A DNA stretch of 64,000 nt. Origin: Kitasatospora phosalacinea (GTDB taxonomy: Bacteria > Actinomycetota > Actinomycetes > Streptomycetales > Streptomycetaceae). Shown here in pieces: positions 1 through 7,037 of this stretch. The notes beneath the pieces are model-generated. The model was given only the letters and a program-made list of their open reading frames with translations. It did not search any database and was not told the origin of the DNA. Made by a program: the position numbers and the translations under genes. Position 1 is the first letter of the stretch; each line of letters opens with the position of its first letter. The stretch is taken from positions 124,001 through 188,000 of the forward strand of contig NZ_JNWZ01000003.1 in the NCBI RefSeq assembly GCF_000716545.1, given 5' to 3'.

Positions 1-448
1 CGCCGACCGCCTCGTCGTCATCGAGGGCGGCCGGGTCGTGCAGAGCGGCCGCCCCGCCGAGGTGGCCCGGCACCCGCGCACCGACTACATCGCCCGGCTG
101 GTCGGCCTCAACCTGTACCAGGGCACCGCCGACGGCCGCCGGGTCACCCTGCCCGAGGGGCAGGCGCTGGCCACCGACGAGGAGCTGACCGGCCCCGCGT
201 TCGTTGCCTTCCCGCCCGACGCGGTCACCCTGCACCGCCACCGCCCCGAGACCAGCGCCCGCAACCTGTTCCCCTGCACCGTCGCCGGGCTCGACCTGCA
301 CGGCGACCGCTTCCGGGTCGACCTCACCGGCCCGCTCCCGATGGCCGCCGACCTCACCCCCACCGCCGCCGCCGAGCTCGACCTGTCCCCCGGCACCCGG
401 GTCTGGGCCGCCGTCAAGGCCACCCAGACCCACGCCTACCCGGCCTGA
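1..448 (+). CDS. ABC transporter ATP-binding protein, C-terminal part (molybdate ModC-like), 5' truncated
   Basis: The gene enters from the left edge; the first complete codon is at base 2 and about 148 residues are visible. The start matches the end of an ABC ATPase domain (RLVVIEGGRVVQSG, then AEVARHPRTDYIARLVGLNLYQG), and the remainder is a TOBE-type accessory domain ending in VWAAVKATQTHAYPA. That layout (ATPase, linker, substrate-sensing TOBE) is typical of molybdate/sulfate-type importers, where the TOBE domain binds the oxyanion and regulates ATPase activity. The Walker motifs lie outside the window, so the substrate cannot be confirmed. Nothing downstream continues the operon. Confidence 0.75.
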   Translation, partial: ADRLVVIEGGRVVQSGRPAEVARHPRTDYIARLVGLNLYQGTADGRRVTLPEGQALATDEELTGPAFVAFPPDAVTLHRHRPETSARNLFPCTVAGLDLHGDRFRVDLTGPLPMAADLTPTAAAELDLSPGTRVWAAVKATQTHAYPA

Positions 449-498
449 GCACCCCTCCCCTCGTGAACCGCACCCCCGGACCGCCCCGGCCCGTCCCG

Positions 499-555
499 TA
501 CAGTGGCGGGCATGCATCGCGGCGTCCTGCCCCCTCCCGCCCGCTGAGCGGGCGG
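499..555 (+). promoter_or_regulatory. Possible leaderless 11-residue leader ORF with hairpin ahead of the DMT exporter
   Basis: A good -10 hexamer, TACAGT (499-504), lies 7 bases before an ATG (512) that opens an 11-codon ORF, MHRGVLPPPAR, with stop at 545-547. An inverted repeat (537-545 with 547-555, CCGCCCGCT/AGCGGGCGG) overlaps the stop codon. The exporter start is about 120 bases further on. The arrangement would fit translational control by ribosome stalling at the Pro run, but this is inference from position only, and no -35 is evident. Confidence 0.3.
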
Positions 556-672
556 CCGGCCACTTCCTGAGCCCGCCCGGGCCCGTCCCCTCCGCGGACG
601 TCCGCCCCGGGCCGTTCGGTGCTGCCCGCTTCCGAGGCCCACCGACCACGACGGCTTTCCGGGAGTCACCCG

Positions 673-1605
673 TTGTCCTCCATCCCTTCCTCCGCCCTGC
701 CCGCGCGGCGGGGCCTGCTGTACGTCGCACTCGCCGCCACCGCCTGGGGCACCGCCGGGGCGGCGGCCGCGCTGCTGTTCCAGCGCAGCGGCCTGGGCCC
801 GCTCGCGCTGACCTTCTGGCGTTCGGTCGGCGGCGCGGCGGTGCTGCTGGCGCTGCGCCCGTTCACCGGTGCCCGACCCGCCGCGACCCGGCCCGCCCCG
901 GGGCGGATCCTGTTCAACGGCCTGGGGCTGACGCTGTTCCAGGCCGCGTACTTCCTGGCCGTCCGGCACACCGGGCTGGCCGTGGCCACCGTGGTGACGC
1001 TGGGGTCGGCGCCGGTGCTGGTGGCGTTCGGCGGCCGGCTGCTGATGGGTGAGCGGCTGGGCCGGGCCGGGCTGGCCGCAGTGGCCGGGGCGGTGCTCGG
1101 GCTGGGCGTGCTGGTGCTGGGCAGCGGCTCCGGCGGGGTCGGCGGGGTCGAACCGGCGGGCCTGGCCTGGGCGTTGGCCTCGGCGGCGGGCTACGCGTCG
1201 ATCACCGTGGCCACCCGCCACCGGGCCGCGAGCACCGGCGCCGCCGACGACCCGGCGGCCACCACCCTGTGGTCGTTCGGGGTCTGCGCGGTGTGCCTGT
1301 TCCCGTTCGCCCTGGCCGAGGGCGCGCTGCCGTCCACCGGCGCGCTGCCCTCGACGCTGCTGCTGCTCGGCTACCTGGCGACCGTGCCGACCGCGCTCGC
1401 CTACGCGCTGTACTTCGCGGGCGCGGCGGTGGTCCGGGCGGCGACGGCCTCGGTGGTGGCGCTGATCGAGCCGCTCAGCGCCACCGTGTTCGCGGCGGCG
1501 GTGCTGGACGAACCGCTGACCCCGGCGGCGCTGCTGGGCACGGCGGTCCTGCTGCTGTCGGTGACGGCGCTGGCCCGGTCCGAGCTGCGGACGCCCGCCG
1601 CCTGA
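673..1605 (+). CDS. EamA/DMT-superfamily membrane transporter
   Basis: About 310 residues with ten hydrophobic segments arranged as two repeats of five, the hallmark of EamA (DUF6) drug/metabolite transporters in the cytoplasmic membrane. The first repeat begins [21 protein letters not shown] and the second around [21 protein letters not shown]; the C-terminus keeps the usual [25 protein letters not shown] signature, where the conserved Glu/Pro pair sits in TM9. The TTG start (673) gives normal family length; the reading frame extends upstream to 619, but that part is Pro/Arg-rich and not needed. Substrate is unknown; family members export amino acids, nucleosides or small toxic metabolites. 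It stands alone, with a possible leader element just upstream. Confidence 0.85.
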   Translation: MSSIPSSALPARRGLLYVALAATAWGTAGAAAALLFQRSGLGPLALTFWRSVGGAAVLLALRPFTGARPAATRPAPGRILFNGLGLTLFQAAYFLAVRHTGLAVATVVTLGSAPVLVAFGGRLLMGERLGRAGLAAVAGAVLGLGVLVLGSGSGGVGGVEPAGLAWALASAAGYASITVATRHRAASTGAADDPAATTLWSFGVCAVCLFPFALAEGALPSTGALPSTLLLLGYLATVPTALAYALYFAGAAVVRAATASVVALIEPLSATVFAAAVLDEPLTPAALLGTAVLLLSVTALARSELRTPAA

Positions 1606-1779
1606 CCTCCGTGGGGGGCGCGGCCGGGCGGACCGCCCGCTCGCGCCCCCGCCCCGCCGGTCCGGGCCCGGCCCCGGTGCGGCATGATCGCCGGGCGTCC
1701 TTCCGGCCGGCCTCCGCCACCGCGGCGGCCCGCCGCCAGGCTCCCCGCCCTGACGAGTCCGCACCCCTCCGAGGTCCCC

Positions 1780-2763
1780 GTGTTCACCGACCTTCCCCTG
1801 GCAGACCTGCACGCCTACCGCTTCGACGGCGCCGAACCCGCCGACTTCGACGCCTTCTGGACGAAGACGCTCGCCGCCGCCCGCACCGCCGCCACCCCGC
1901 CCGTCCTGCGCCGCGTCGACAACGGCCTGATCCACGTCGACACCCACGACGTCACCTTCTCCGGCTTCGACGGCCAGCCCGTCCGCGCCTGGCTCCGGCT
2001 GCCGCGCGGGGTGCGCCGCCCGCTGCCCGCCGTCGTGGAGTACCTCGGCTACGGCTGCGCCCGGGGCACCGCCCTGCGCCCGACCCTGTGGTCCTCGCTC
2101 GGCTACGCCCACCTGCTGATGGACAGCCGCGGCCACTCCAGCCCGCACGGCGCGGCCGACACCCCCGACGGGGACATCGCCCCGCAGGTCGGCGGGGTGC
2201 TCACCCGCGGCCTGAGCGGGCCCGAACACCACTACTACCGGCGCCTGTTCACCGACGCCGTCCGGGCCGTCGACACCGTCGCCGCCCTGGACGAGGTGGA
2301 CCCCGGCCGGATCGTGGCCGTGGGCGGCAGCCAGGGCGGCGGGATCGCCATCGCCGCCGCCGGGCTGCACCCCGGCCTGGCCGGGGCCTGCGTCGACGTG
2401 CCGTTCCTGTGCCACTTCCGGCGCGCCACCCACGTCACCGACGCCTACCCGTACCGGGAGATCACCGACTACCTCCAGGGCCGCCCCGCCGAGGTGGAGC
2501 AGGTCTTCACCACGCTGTCCTACCTGGACGGCGCCAACCACGCCGCCCGGGCCACCGCCCCGGTGCGCTTCTCGGTCGCCCTGATGGACCCGGTCTGCCC
2601 GCCCTCCACCGTCTTCGCCGCCTACCACCGCTGGGGCGAGCGGGCCGGCGGCGCCGACAAGGACGTCCGGGTCTGGGAGTACGCCGCCCACGAGGGCGGC
2701 GGCGACCACCAACTCGCCGAGCACGTCGCCTTCGTGGCCCGGGTCACCGGCCGCACGCCGTAG
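1780..2763 (+). CDS. Acetylxylan esterase / cephalosporin-C deacetylase family (AXE1)
   Basis: A 327-residue alpha/beta hydrolase matching AXE1 esterases (about 320 aa). Visible are the oxyanion region (EYLGYGCARG, residues 88-96), the nucleophile elbow VGGSQGGG with Ser184, the acid region (LMDPVCPPSTVFAAYHRW) and the catalytic His in AAHEGGGDHQ near the end. Such enzymes remove acetyl groups from xylo-oligosaccharides or other small acetyl esters; no signal peptide is seen, so it probably works in the cytoplasm on imported oligosaccharides. The GTG start is preferred because the first residues (FTDLPLADLHAYRF) align with the family N-terminus. The secreted GH8 oligoxylanase 5 kb away gives a consistent hemicellulose theme, but they are not in one operon. 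Confidence 0.85.
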   Translation: MFTDLPLADLHAYRFDGAEPADFDAFWTKTLAAARTAATPPVLRRVDNGLIHVDTHDVTFSGFDGQPVRAWLRLPRGVRRPLPAVVEYLGYGCARGTALRPTLWSSLGYAHLLMDSRGHSSPHGAADTPDGDIAPQVGGVLTRGLSGPEHHYYRRLFTDAVRAVDTVAALDEVDPGRIVAVGGSQGGGIAIAAAGLHPGLAGACVDVPFLCHFRRATHVTDAYPYREITDYLQGRPAEVEQVFTTLSYLDGANHAARATAPVRFSVALMDPVCPPSTVFAAYHRWGERAGGADKDVRVWEYAAHEGGGDHQLAEHVAFVARVTGRTP

Positions 2764-2840
2764 CCGGGCGGCCTCGACGGAACCGGAGCCGGAACCGGCC
2801 GCCCGTCCCCGACGGCCGGGCGGATGGGAGGATGGTCGTC

Positions 2841-3644
2841 ATGGACATCCTCCGCAGGAACAACGTGACGCTCCTCGGGTCCGGTGACGGGCCCGTGGTG
2901 GTGCTCGCCCACGGTTTCGGTTGCGACCAGAACATGTGGCGCCTGGTCGTGCCCGCCCTGGCGGAGCGGTACCGGGTGGCGCTGTTCGACTACGTGGGAT
3001 CCGGCGGGTCGGACCTGGCGGCCTGGGACGAGCAGCGGTACTCCTCCCTGCACGGCTACGCGCAGGACGTGGTGGAGGTGTGCCGGGAGCTGGACCTGCG
3101 CGAGGCGGTGTTCGTCGGGCACTCGGTGAGCGCGATGGTGGGGGTGCTGGCGGCCGGGGCGGCGCCGGAGCGGATCGGTGCGCTGGTGATGGTGGCGCCC
3201 TCGCCGTGCTACGTGGACGACGAGGGGTACCGGGGCGGGTTCAGCGCCGAGGACATCGAGGAGCTCCTGGCGACGCTGGAGTCGAACTACCTGGGCTGGT
3301 CCGCCGCCATGGCCCCGGTGATCATGGGCAACGCGGACCGGCCCGAGCTGGGCCGGGAGCTGACCAACAGCTTCTGCGCGACGGATCCCGACATGGCGCG
3401 GGTCTTCGCCCGCACGACGTTCCTGTCCGACAGCCGCGACGACCTGAAGGGGGTGACGGTCCCCACCCTGGTGCTGGAGTGCACCCAGGACGCGATCGCC
3501 CCCCGCGAGGTGGGCGCGTACGTGCACGCCGCGATCCCCGGCTCCCGGCTGGTCACCCTGGACGCCACCGGCCACTGCCCGCAGCTGAGCGCGCCGGAGG
3601 CCACCGCCCAAGCCGTCCTCGCCTTCCTGGACGGTCTACGGTGA
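2841..3644 (+). CDS. Alpha/beta hydrolase of the RsbQ type (energy-stress signalling partner)
   Basis: A 267-residue hydrolase whose length and motifs match Bacillus subtilis RsbQ: RNNVTLLGSGDGPVVVLAHGFGCDQ at the N-terminus, nucleophile elbow VGHSVSA (Ser95; RsbQ uses Ser96), acid in ECTQDAIAP and His in DATGHCPQLS. In Bacillus, RsbQ is required for the PAS-containing phosphatase RsbP to activate sigma-B, presumably by supplying or clearing a small hydrophobic ligand. The next gene, sharing one base with this stop codon, is exactly such a PAS-PP2C phosphatase, which strongly supports the assignment. The ATG at 2841 is chosen because GGGAGG lies 9 bases upstream; the ATG at 2832 touches that ribosome site. 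KAI2/D14-like hydrolases are an alternative family name for the same fold. Confidence 0.87.
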   Translation: MDILRRNNVTLLGSGDGPVVVLAHGFGCDQNMWRLVVPALAERYRVALFDYVGSGGSDLAAWDEQRYSSLHGYAQDVVEVCRELDLREAVFVGHSVSAMVGVLAAGAAPERIGALVMVAPSPCYVDDEGYRGGFSAEDIEELLATLESNYLGWSAAMAPVIMGNADRPELGRELTNSFCATDPDMARVFARTTFLSDSRDDLKGVTVPTLVLECTQDAIAPREVGAYVHAAIPGSRLVTLDATGHCPQLSAPEATAQAVLAFLDGLR

Positions 3645-4975
3645 TGTGCCGGGTCGGCGAGGAACCGGGCCCGCCCGACGAGCGCGCGGCCACCGACGCG
3701 GCGTTCACCGCGCTGCTCGAGGACAGCGCCGAGGACCTCTACGAGCAGGCGCCCTGCGGTTACCTGTCGACGCTGATGGACGGCACCATCGCCAAGATCA
3801 ACGACACCCTGCTGGGCTGGCTCGGGCTGGAGCGTGCCGAGGTGGTGGGCCGGATGCGCTTCACCGACCTGCTCACCGTCGGCGGGAAGCTGTACCACGA
3901 GACGCACTTCGCGCCGCTGCTGCGCATGCAGGGCGAGGTGCACGGCATCGCCCTGGAGATGCGGACCGCGGGCCGGGGCCGGCTCCCGACCCTGGTGTCC
4001 TCCACGGTCAAGCGCGGCGGCGACGGCGAGGCCCTGCTGATCCGCACCACCGTCTTCGACGCCTCCGACCGGCGCGCCTACGAGGCGGAGCTCCTGCGCC
4101 GCCGCCGGGAGGCCGAACAGGCCCGCGCCGAGGCCGAACGCGCGCACGCCCGGGCCGAGGCCGCCCTGCGGCAGGCGGAGACGGACCGGCAGCGGCTGAC
4201 CGAGGCGCTCAGCGCCCTGCAGCAGTCCCTCGTCCCCTCCTCGCTGCCCGCCGTTCCCGGCCTGGAGACGGCCGTCTACTACCACACCGCCTCCCCCGAC
4301 CTGCTCGGCGGCGACTTCTACGACCTCTTCCCCGTCGGCGGGGGACGGTGGGCGTTCTTCCTCGGGGACGTCTGCGGCAAGGGGCCCGAAGCGGCCTCCC
4401 TCACCTCGCTGACCCGCTACACCCTGCGCGCCGCGGCCCTGCACGACCCGGAGCCGGCCGCCGCGCTGCGCACCCTGAACGCGGTCCTGCACGAGCACTA
4501 CACCGCCGCGGGCGACCCGAGGTACTGCACCGTCGTCTTCGGCTTGCTGGAGCAGGCCGAGGACGGCCGGGTCGGCGTCAAGGTCGCCTCCGGCGGCCAC
4601 CCGCCGAGCCTGATCCTGCGCGCCGACGGCGACAGCGAGTTCCTGCCCACCCCCGGCGGCCTCCTCGTCGGGGTCCTGCCCGAGGCGCCCTTCACCACCG
4701 CGACGACCGTCCTCGCCCCCGGTGACACGCTGCTGCTCTACACCGACGGGCTCACCGAGGCCCGCACCGGCCCGACCCGCGAGGGCCTCTTCGGCGACGA
4801 GGCCCTGCTCGCCTTCGCCGCCGACCAGGCGCCCGCCACGCCCCGCGGCCTCGTCGAAGCCCTGACCGTCCTGCTCAAAGGCTTCGGCGACGGCCTGGAG
4901 GACGACACCGCCCTCCTCGCCCTCGGCGTGAGCGCCGCCCGCCCCACCACCGACCCCGCCGCCGACGCCCCATGA
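3644..4975 (+). CDS. RsbP-like PAS-PP2C serine phosphatase
   Basis: 443 residues: a PAS domain (about 25-150, starting EQAPCGYLSTLMDGTIAKINDTLL), a charged Ala/Glu/Arg-rich coiled coil (about 150-200), then a PP2C/SpoIIE phosphatase domain (about 210-435). The metal-binding acids are visible in LLGGDFYDLF and FLGDVCGKG, plus the late LLLYTDGLTEAR and LEDDTALL motifs. RsbP/RsbU phosphatases dephosphorylate an anti-sigma antagonist so that it can capture the anti-sigma kinase. The upstream RsbQ-like hydrolase (one-base overlap) and the downstream STAS antagonist (ATGA overlap) form a complete input-phosphatase-substrate unit. The PAS domain is the likely receptor for the hydrolase-dependent signal. 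No anti-sigma kinase or sigma factor lies next to it. Confidence 0.9.
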   Translation: MCRVGEEPGPPDERAATDAAFTALLEDSAEDLYEQAPCGYLSTLMDGTIAKINDTLLGWLGLERAEVVGRMRFTDLLTVGGKLYHETHFAPLLRMQGEVHGIALEMRTAGRGRLPTLVSSTVKRGGDGEALLIRTTVFDASDRRAYEAELLRRRREAEQARAEAERAHARAEAALRQAETDRQRLTEALSALQQSLVPSSLPAVPGLETAVYYHTASPDLLGGDFYDLFPVGGGRWAFFLGDVCGKGPEAASLTSLTRYTLRAAALHDPEPAAALRTLNAVLHEHYTAAGDPRYCTVVFGLLEQAEDGRVGVKVASGGHPPSLILRADGDSEFLPTPGGLLVGVLPEAPFTTATTVLAPGDTLLLYTDGLTEARTGPTREGLFGDEALLAFAADQAPATPRGLVEALTVLLKGFGDGLEDDTALLALGVSAARPTTDPAADAP

Positions 4976-5304
4976 ACCTGAGCATCGAACAGCGCGACAC
5001 CGCCACCGGCCCCGTCCTGCACCTGGTCGGCGACCTCGACTACGAACAGGCACCCCGCCTGCGCCGCCACCTGGACACCCTCGTCCTCCGGGTCGGCCAC
5101 TGCCTGCTCATGGACCTGTCCGGGCTGGAGTTCTGCGACTCCAGCGGCATCACCGCCCTCCTCACCGCCCACGGCCAGGCCCGGACCGCGGGCGCCGCCT
5201 TCGCCCTCGCCGCCGTCCCGCCCCGCACCCTCCGCCTCCTGTCGATCGTCGGCCTCGACCAGGTCCTCACCATCCGCCCGCACACCGACGCCCCCGCCCG
5301 GTGA
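4972..5304 (+). CDS. STAS-domain anti-anti-sigma factor (RsbV/SpoIIAA family)
   Basis: A 110-residue single STAS domain. It has the typical start (LSIEQRDTATGPVLHLVGDLDYEQAP) and the phosphorylation segment LSGLEFCDSSGITALL, in which Ser57 is the expected phospho-acceptor. Antagonists of this kind bind the anti-sigma kinase when unphosphorylated. Translation is coupled to the upstream phosphatase by an ATGA overlap, so the phosphatase and its probable substrate would be made together. The cognate kinase must be encoded elsewhere. The overlap makes the ATG start secure. Confidence 0.9.
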   Translation: MNLSIEQRDTATGPVLHLVGDLDYEQAPRLRRHLDTLVLRVGHCLLMDLSGLEFCDSSGITALLTAHGQARTAGAAFALAAVPPRTLRLLSIVGLDQVLTIRPHTDAPAR

Positions 5305-5455
5305 CCGCGCCGAGGACCGGGGCGCCGTCCTGCCCCGGCCCGGCGGGTCCTCGCCGGGCGGCCCGAGGCCGGCGGTCACACGAACGGGTGGGCCGGGTGC
5401 GTCCCGGGCGGTCGCGGCCACGGGAGTTCCCGTCGCGGGTCTAGAGTCCGCTGAC

Positions 5456-6289
5456 GTGTCACAGACGATCCCCGACGAGCCCGTTCCCCCGTACGTCGAC
5501 CCGACGAAGCCGAGCATCGCCAGGGTGTACGACGCCTTCCTGGGCGGCACCGACCACTACGAGGTGGACCGCGAGGTGGTTCGCGGGGTGACGAAGGCCG
5601 CCCCCGAGGCCGTGGACCTCGCGGTCGAGAACCGCGCCTTCCTGATCCGCGTCTGCCGGTACCTGGCCACCCAGGGCGGAATCACCCAGTTCCTGGACTG
5701 CGGCTCGGGCCTGCCCACCGCCGAGAACACCCACACCGTGGTGCAGCGCGCCGACCCGCGGGCACGGGTCGTCTACGTGGACAACGACCCGATGGTGCTG
5801 GCCCACAGCCGCGCCCTGCTGGAGGGCGACGAGAGGACCGCCGTCGTCGCCGGGGACATCTTCGAACCGGAGGCGCTGCTGCGGGACGGGACGGTGCGGT
5901 CCGCACTGGACTGGGACAGGCCGATCGCCCTGCTGCAACTGGGCACGCTGCACCACTACAACGGCGAGGACGTGCGCACCCGCCAGGACGTGATGCGCGC
6001 CTACGTCGACGCGCTGCCGCCCGGGTCGTACGTGGCGATCAGCCACTTCCTGGACCCGGAGGACGAACACAGCCGGACCGCCCGGAAGATGGAGGCGATG
6101 TTCCTGCACAGCATGATGGGCAGCGGCACCTTCTCCACCCACGACGAGCTGGCACGGCTCTTCAACGGCCTGGAACTGCTCGCCCCCGGCCTGGTCCGGT
6201 GCTGTGACTGGCGGCCCGACGGCCCCCGGCTGAAGCCGCTGACCGCAGGCCGGCGCTGCATCGCGGGCGGCGTCGCGCGGAAGGACTGA
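5456..6289 (+). CDS. SAM-dependent methyltransferase, DUF574 (PF04672) family
   Basis: 277 residues, the usual length of this actinomycete-specific family. The N-terminal signature YVDPTKPSIARVYDAFLGGTDHYEVD is characteristic, followed by a Rossmann SAM site (FLDCGSGLPTAENTH, residues about 80-94), an acidic strand end (RVVYVDNDPMVLAHSRALL) and LLQLGTLHHYNGED. These proteins are extremely abundant in Streptomyces; the substrate of almost all is unknown, and several crystal structures show SAM binding. The GTG start at 5456 is the only one that keeps the conserved N-terminus complete. It stands apart from the phosphatase operon (150-base gap) and probably has its own promoter. Confidence 0.88.
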   Translation: MSQTIPDEPVPPYVDPTKPSIARVYDAFLGGTDHYEVDREVVRGVTKAAPEAVDLAVENRAFLIRVCRYLATQGGITQFLDCGSGLPTAENTHTVVQRADPRARVVYVDNDPMVLAHSRALLEGDERTAVVAGDIFEPEALLRDGTVRSALDWDRPIALLQLGTLHHYNGEDVRTRQDVMRAYVDALPPGSYVAISHFLDPEDEHSRTARKMEAMFLHSMMGSGTFSTHDELARLFNGLELLAPGLVRCCDWRPDGPRLKPLTAGRRCIAGGVARKD

Positions 6290-6683
6290 ACCGGGGGACG
6301 GAGGGCGGCGGTACGGCCTTCTCCGCCATGTGTTGCCGCTGGCGGCCGGGGCGGTGAGGGTGCGGTGCATCCAGGCACAAGAAGAAGGGAAACGGTCCGA
6401 AACTTTCGTAAATCTTGCCGAACAGGCTTGAACTTAGACCTGGAAATCTTGCCCAGTCAACGGGCGTGCGCTGCCGAGATTCGCGAGCGGTCGGCCCGGC
6501 CGCATCCGGGCCGCCGGAAGGGCGCCATCGCGGCGAGAGCCGGCAGCACGGGAGATTCCTGCTGGTTGAGGCCATGCCGGCTCCTCGCCAGCGGAGGCGG
6601 GGAGACCAGGAGGGACTCGTATCGGCAGGATACGGATCCCCCGATCGGCTTCCCTGGGGCGCGATCACCCTCGAACTGAGGGC
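6290..6683. other. Long non-coding upstream region with one perfect CGAAA-C-TTTCG box
   Basis: About 750 bases separate the methyltransferase from the GH8 gene. Base use becomes less GC-rich from 6370 on. A perfect palindrome CGAAACTTTCG sits at 6398-6408, the type of box described upstream of Streptomyces xylanase genes. Short open frames here have no codon bias, and I do not see a convincing gene. The segment 6530-6680 can fold into several GC stems, but I could not match it to a known riboswitch. Confidence 0.4.
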
Positions 6684-6745
6684 AAAAAGTTTCAGGCGAG
6701 AGTCCGGAAGTTTTCATTGACGCGTCGCTGCGGTCACCGCATACT
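6684..6745 (+). promoter_or_regulatory. Promoter of the GH8 oligoxylanase with two further xylanase-type boxes
   Basis: TTGACG (6717-6722) and CATACT (6740-6745), separated by 17 bases, make a good sigma-70 type promoter. Directly upstream are two imperfect relatives of the CGAAA-N-TTTCG box (AAAAAGTTTCA near 6685 and CGGAAGTTTTC near 6705). A leader of about 290 bases follows before the start codon. LacI-family regulators responsive to xylo-oligosaccharides are known to bind such boxes in Streptomyces; that link is by motif only. Confidence 0.6.
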
Positions 6746-7037
6746 CTCCTCAGCCAAGCCCTCAGCCAGCGTCGATCGCAGTGGTCCGACGTGCAGTCGT
6801 CACCCAGGCGTTCCCACCCCCACCGCCCGGGCGACGTCTCCTGGCCTGCCGCCCGCCACCGGGCCGGGCCCGGGCCCGACCTCCACCAACTGGGCGGCAG
6901 GCAGCCCCGCGCGGCCACAACCGCGGGCGCCCACACACCACGGCAGGGTTCAGCGACGGTCCGGCCGGCAGCCGGGCCCTTGCAGCGAAGGCAGTACCGC
7001 ACACCGCGGCCCCCCACCTGTCCTGATGGGAACCACC

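Noticed and set aside
436..2724. Very long antisense open frame (about 760 codons) opposite the DMT and esterase genes
   Set aside because: Arg/Gly/Pro-rich shadow produced by G/C third positions of the real plus-strand genes; no domain or ribosome site.
6530..6680. Structured region before the GH8 promoter as a riboswitch
   Set aside because: It lies upstream of the best promoter and shows no consensus of a known riboswitch; GC stems alone are expected at this base composition.
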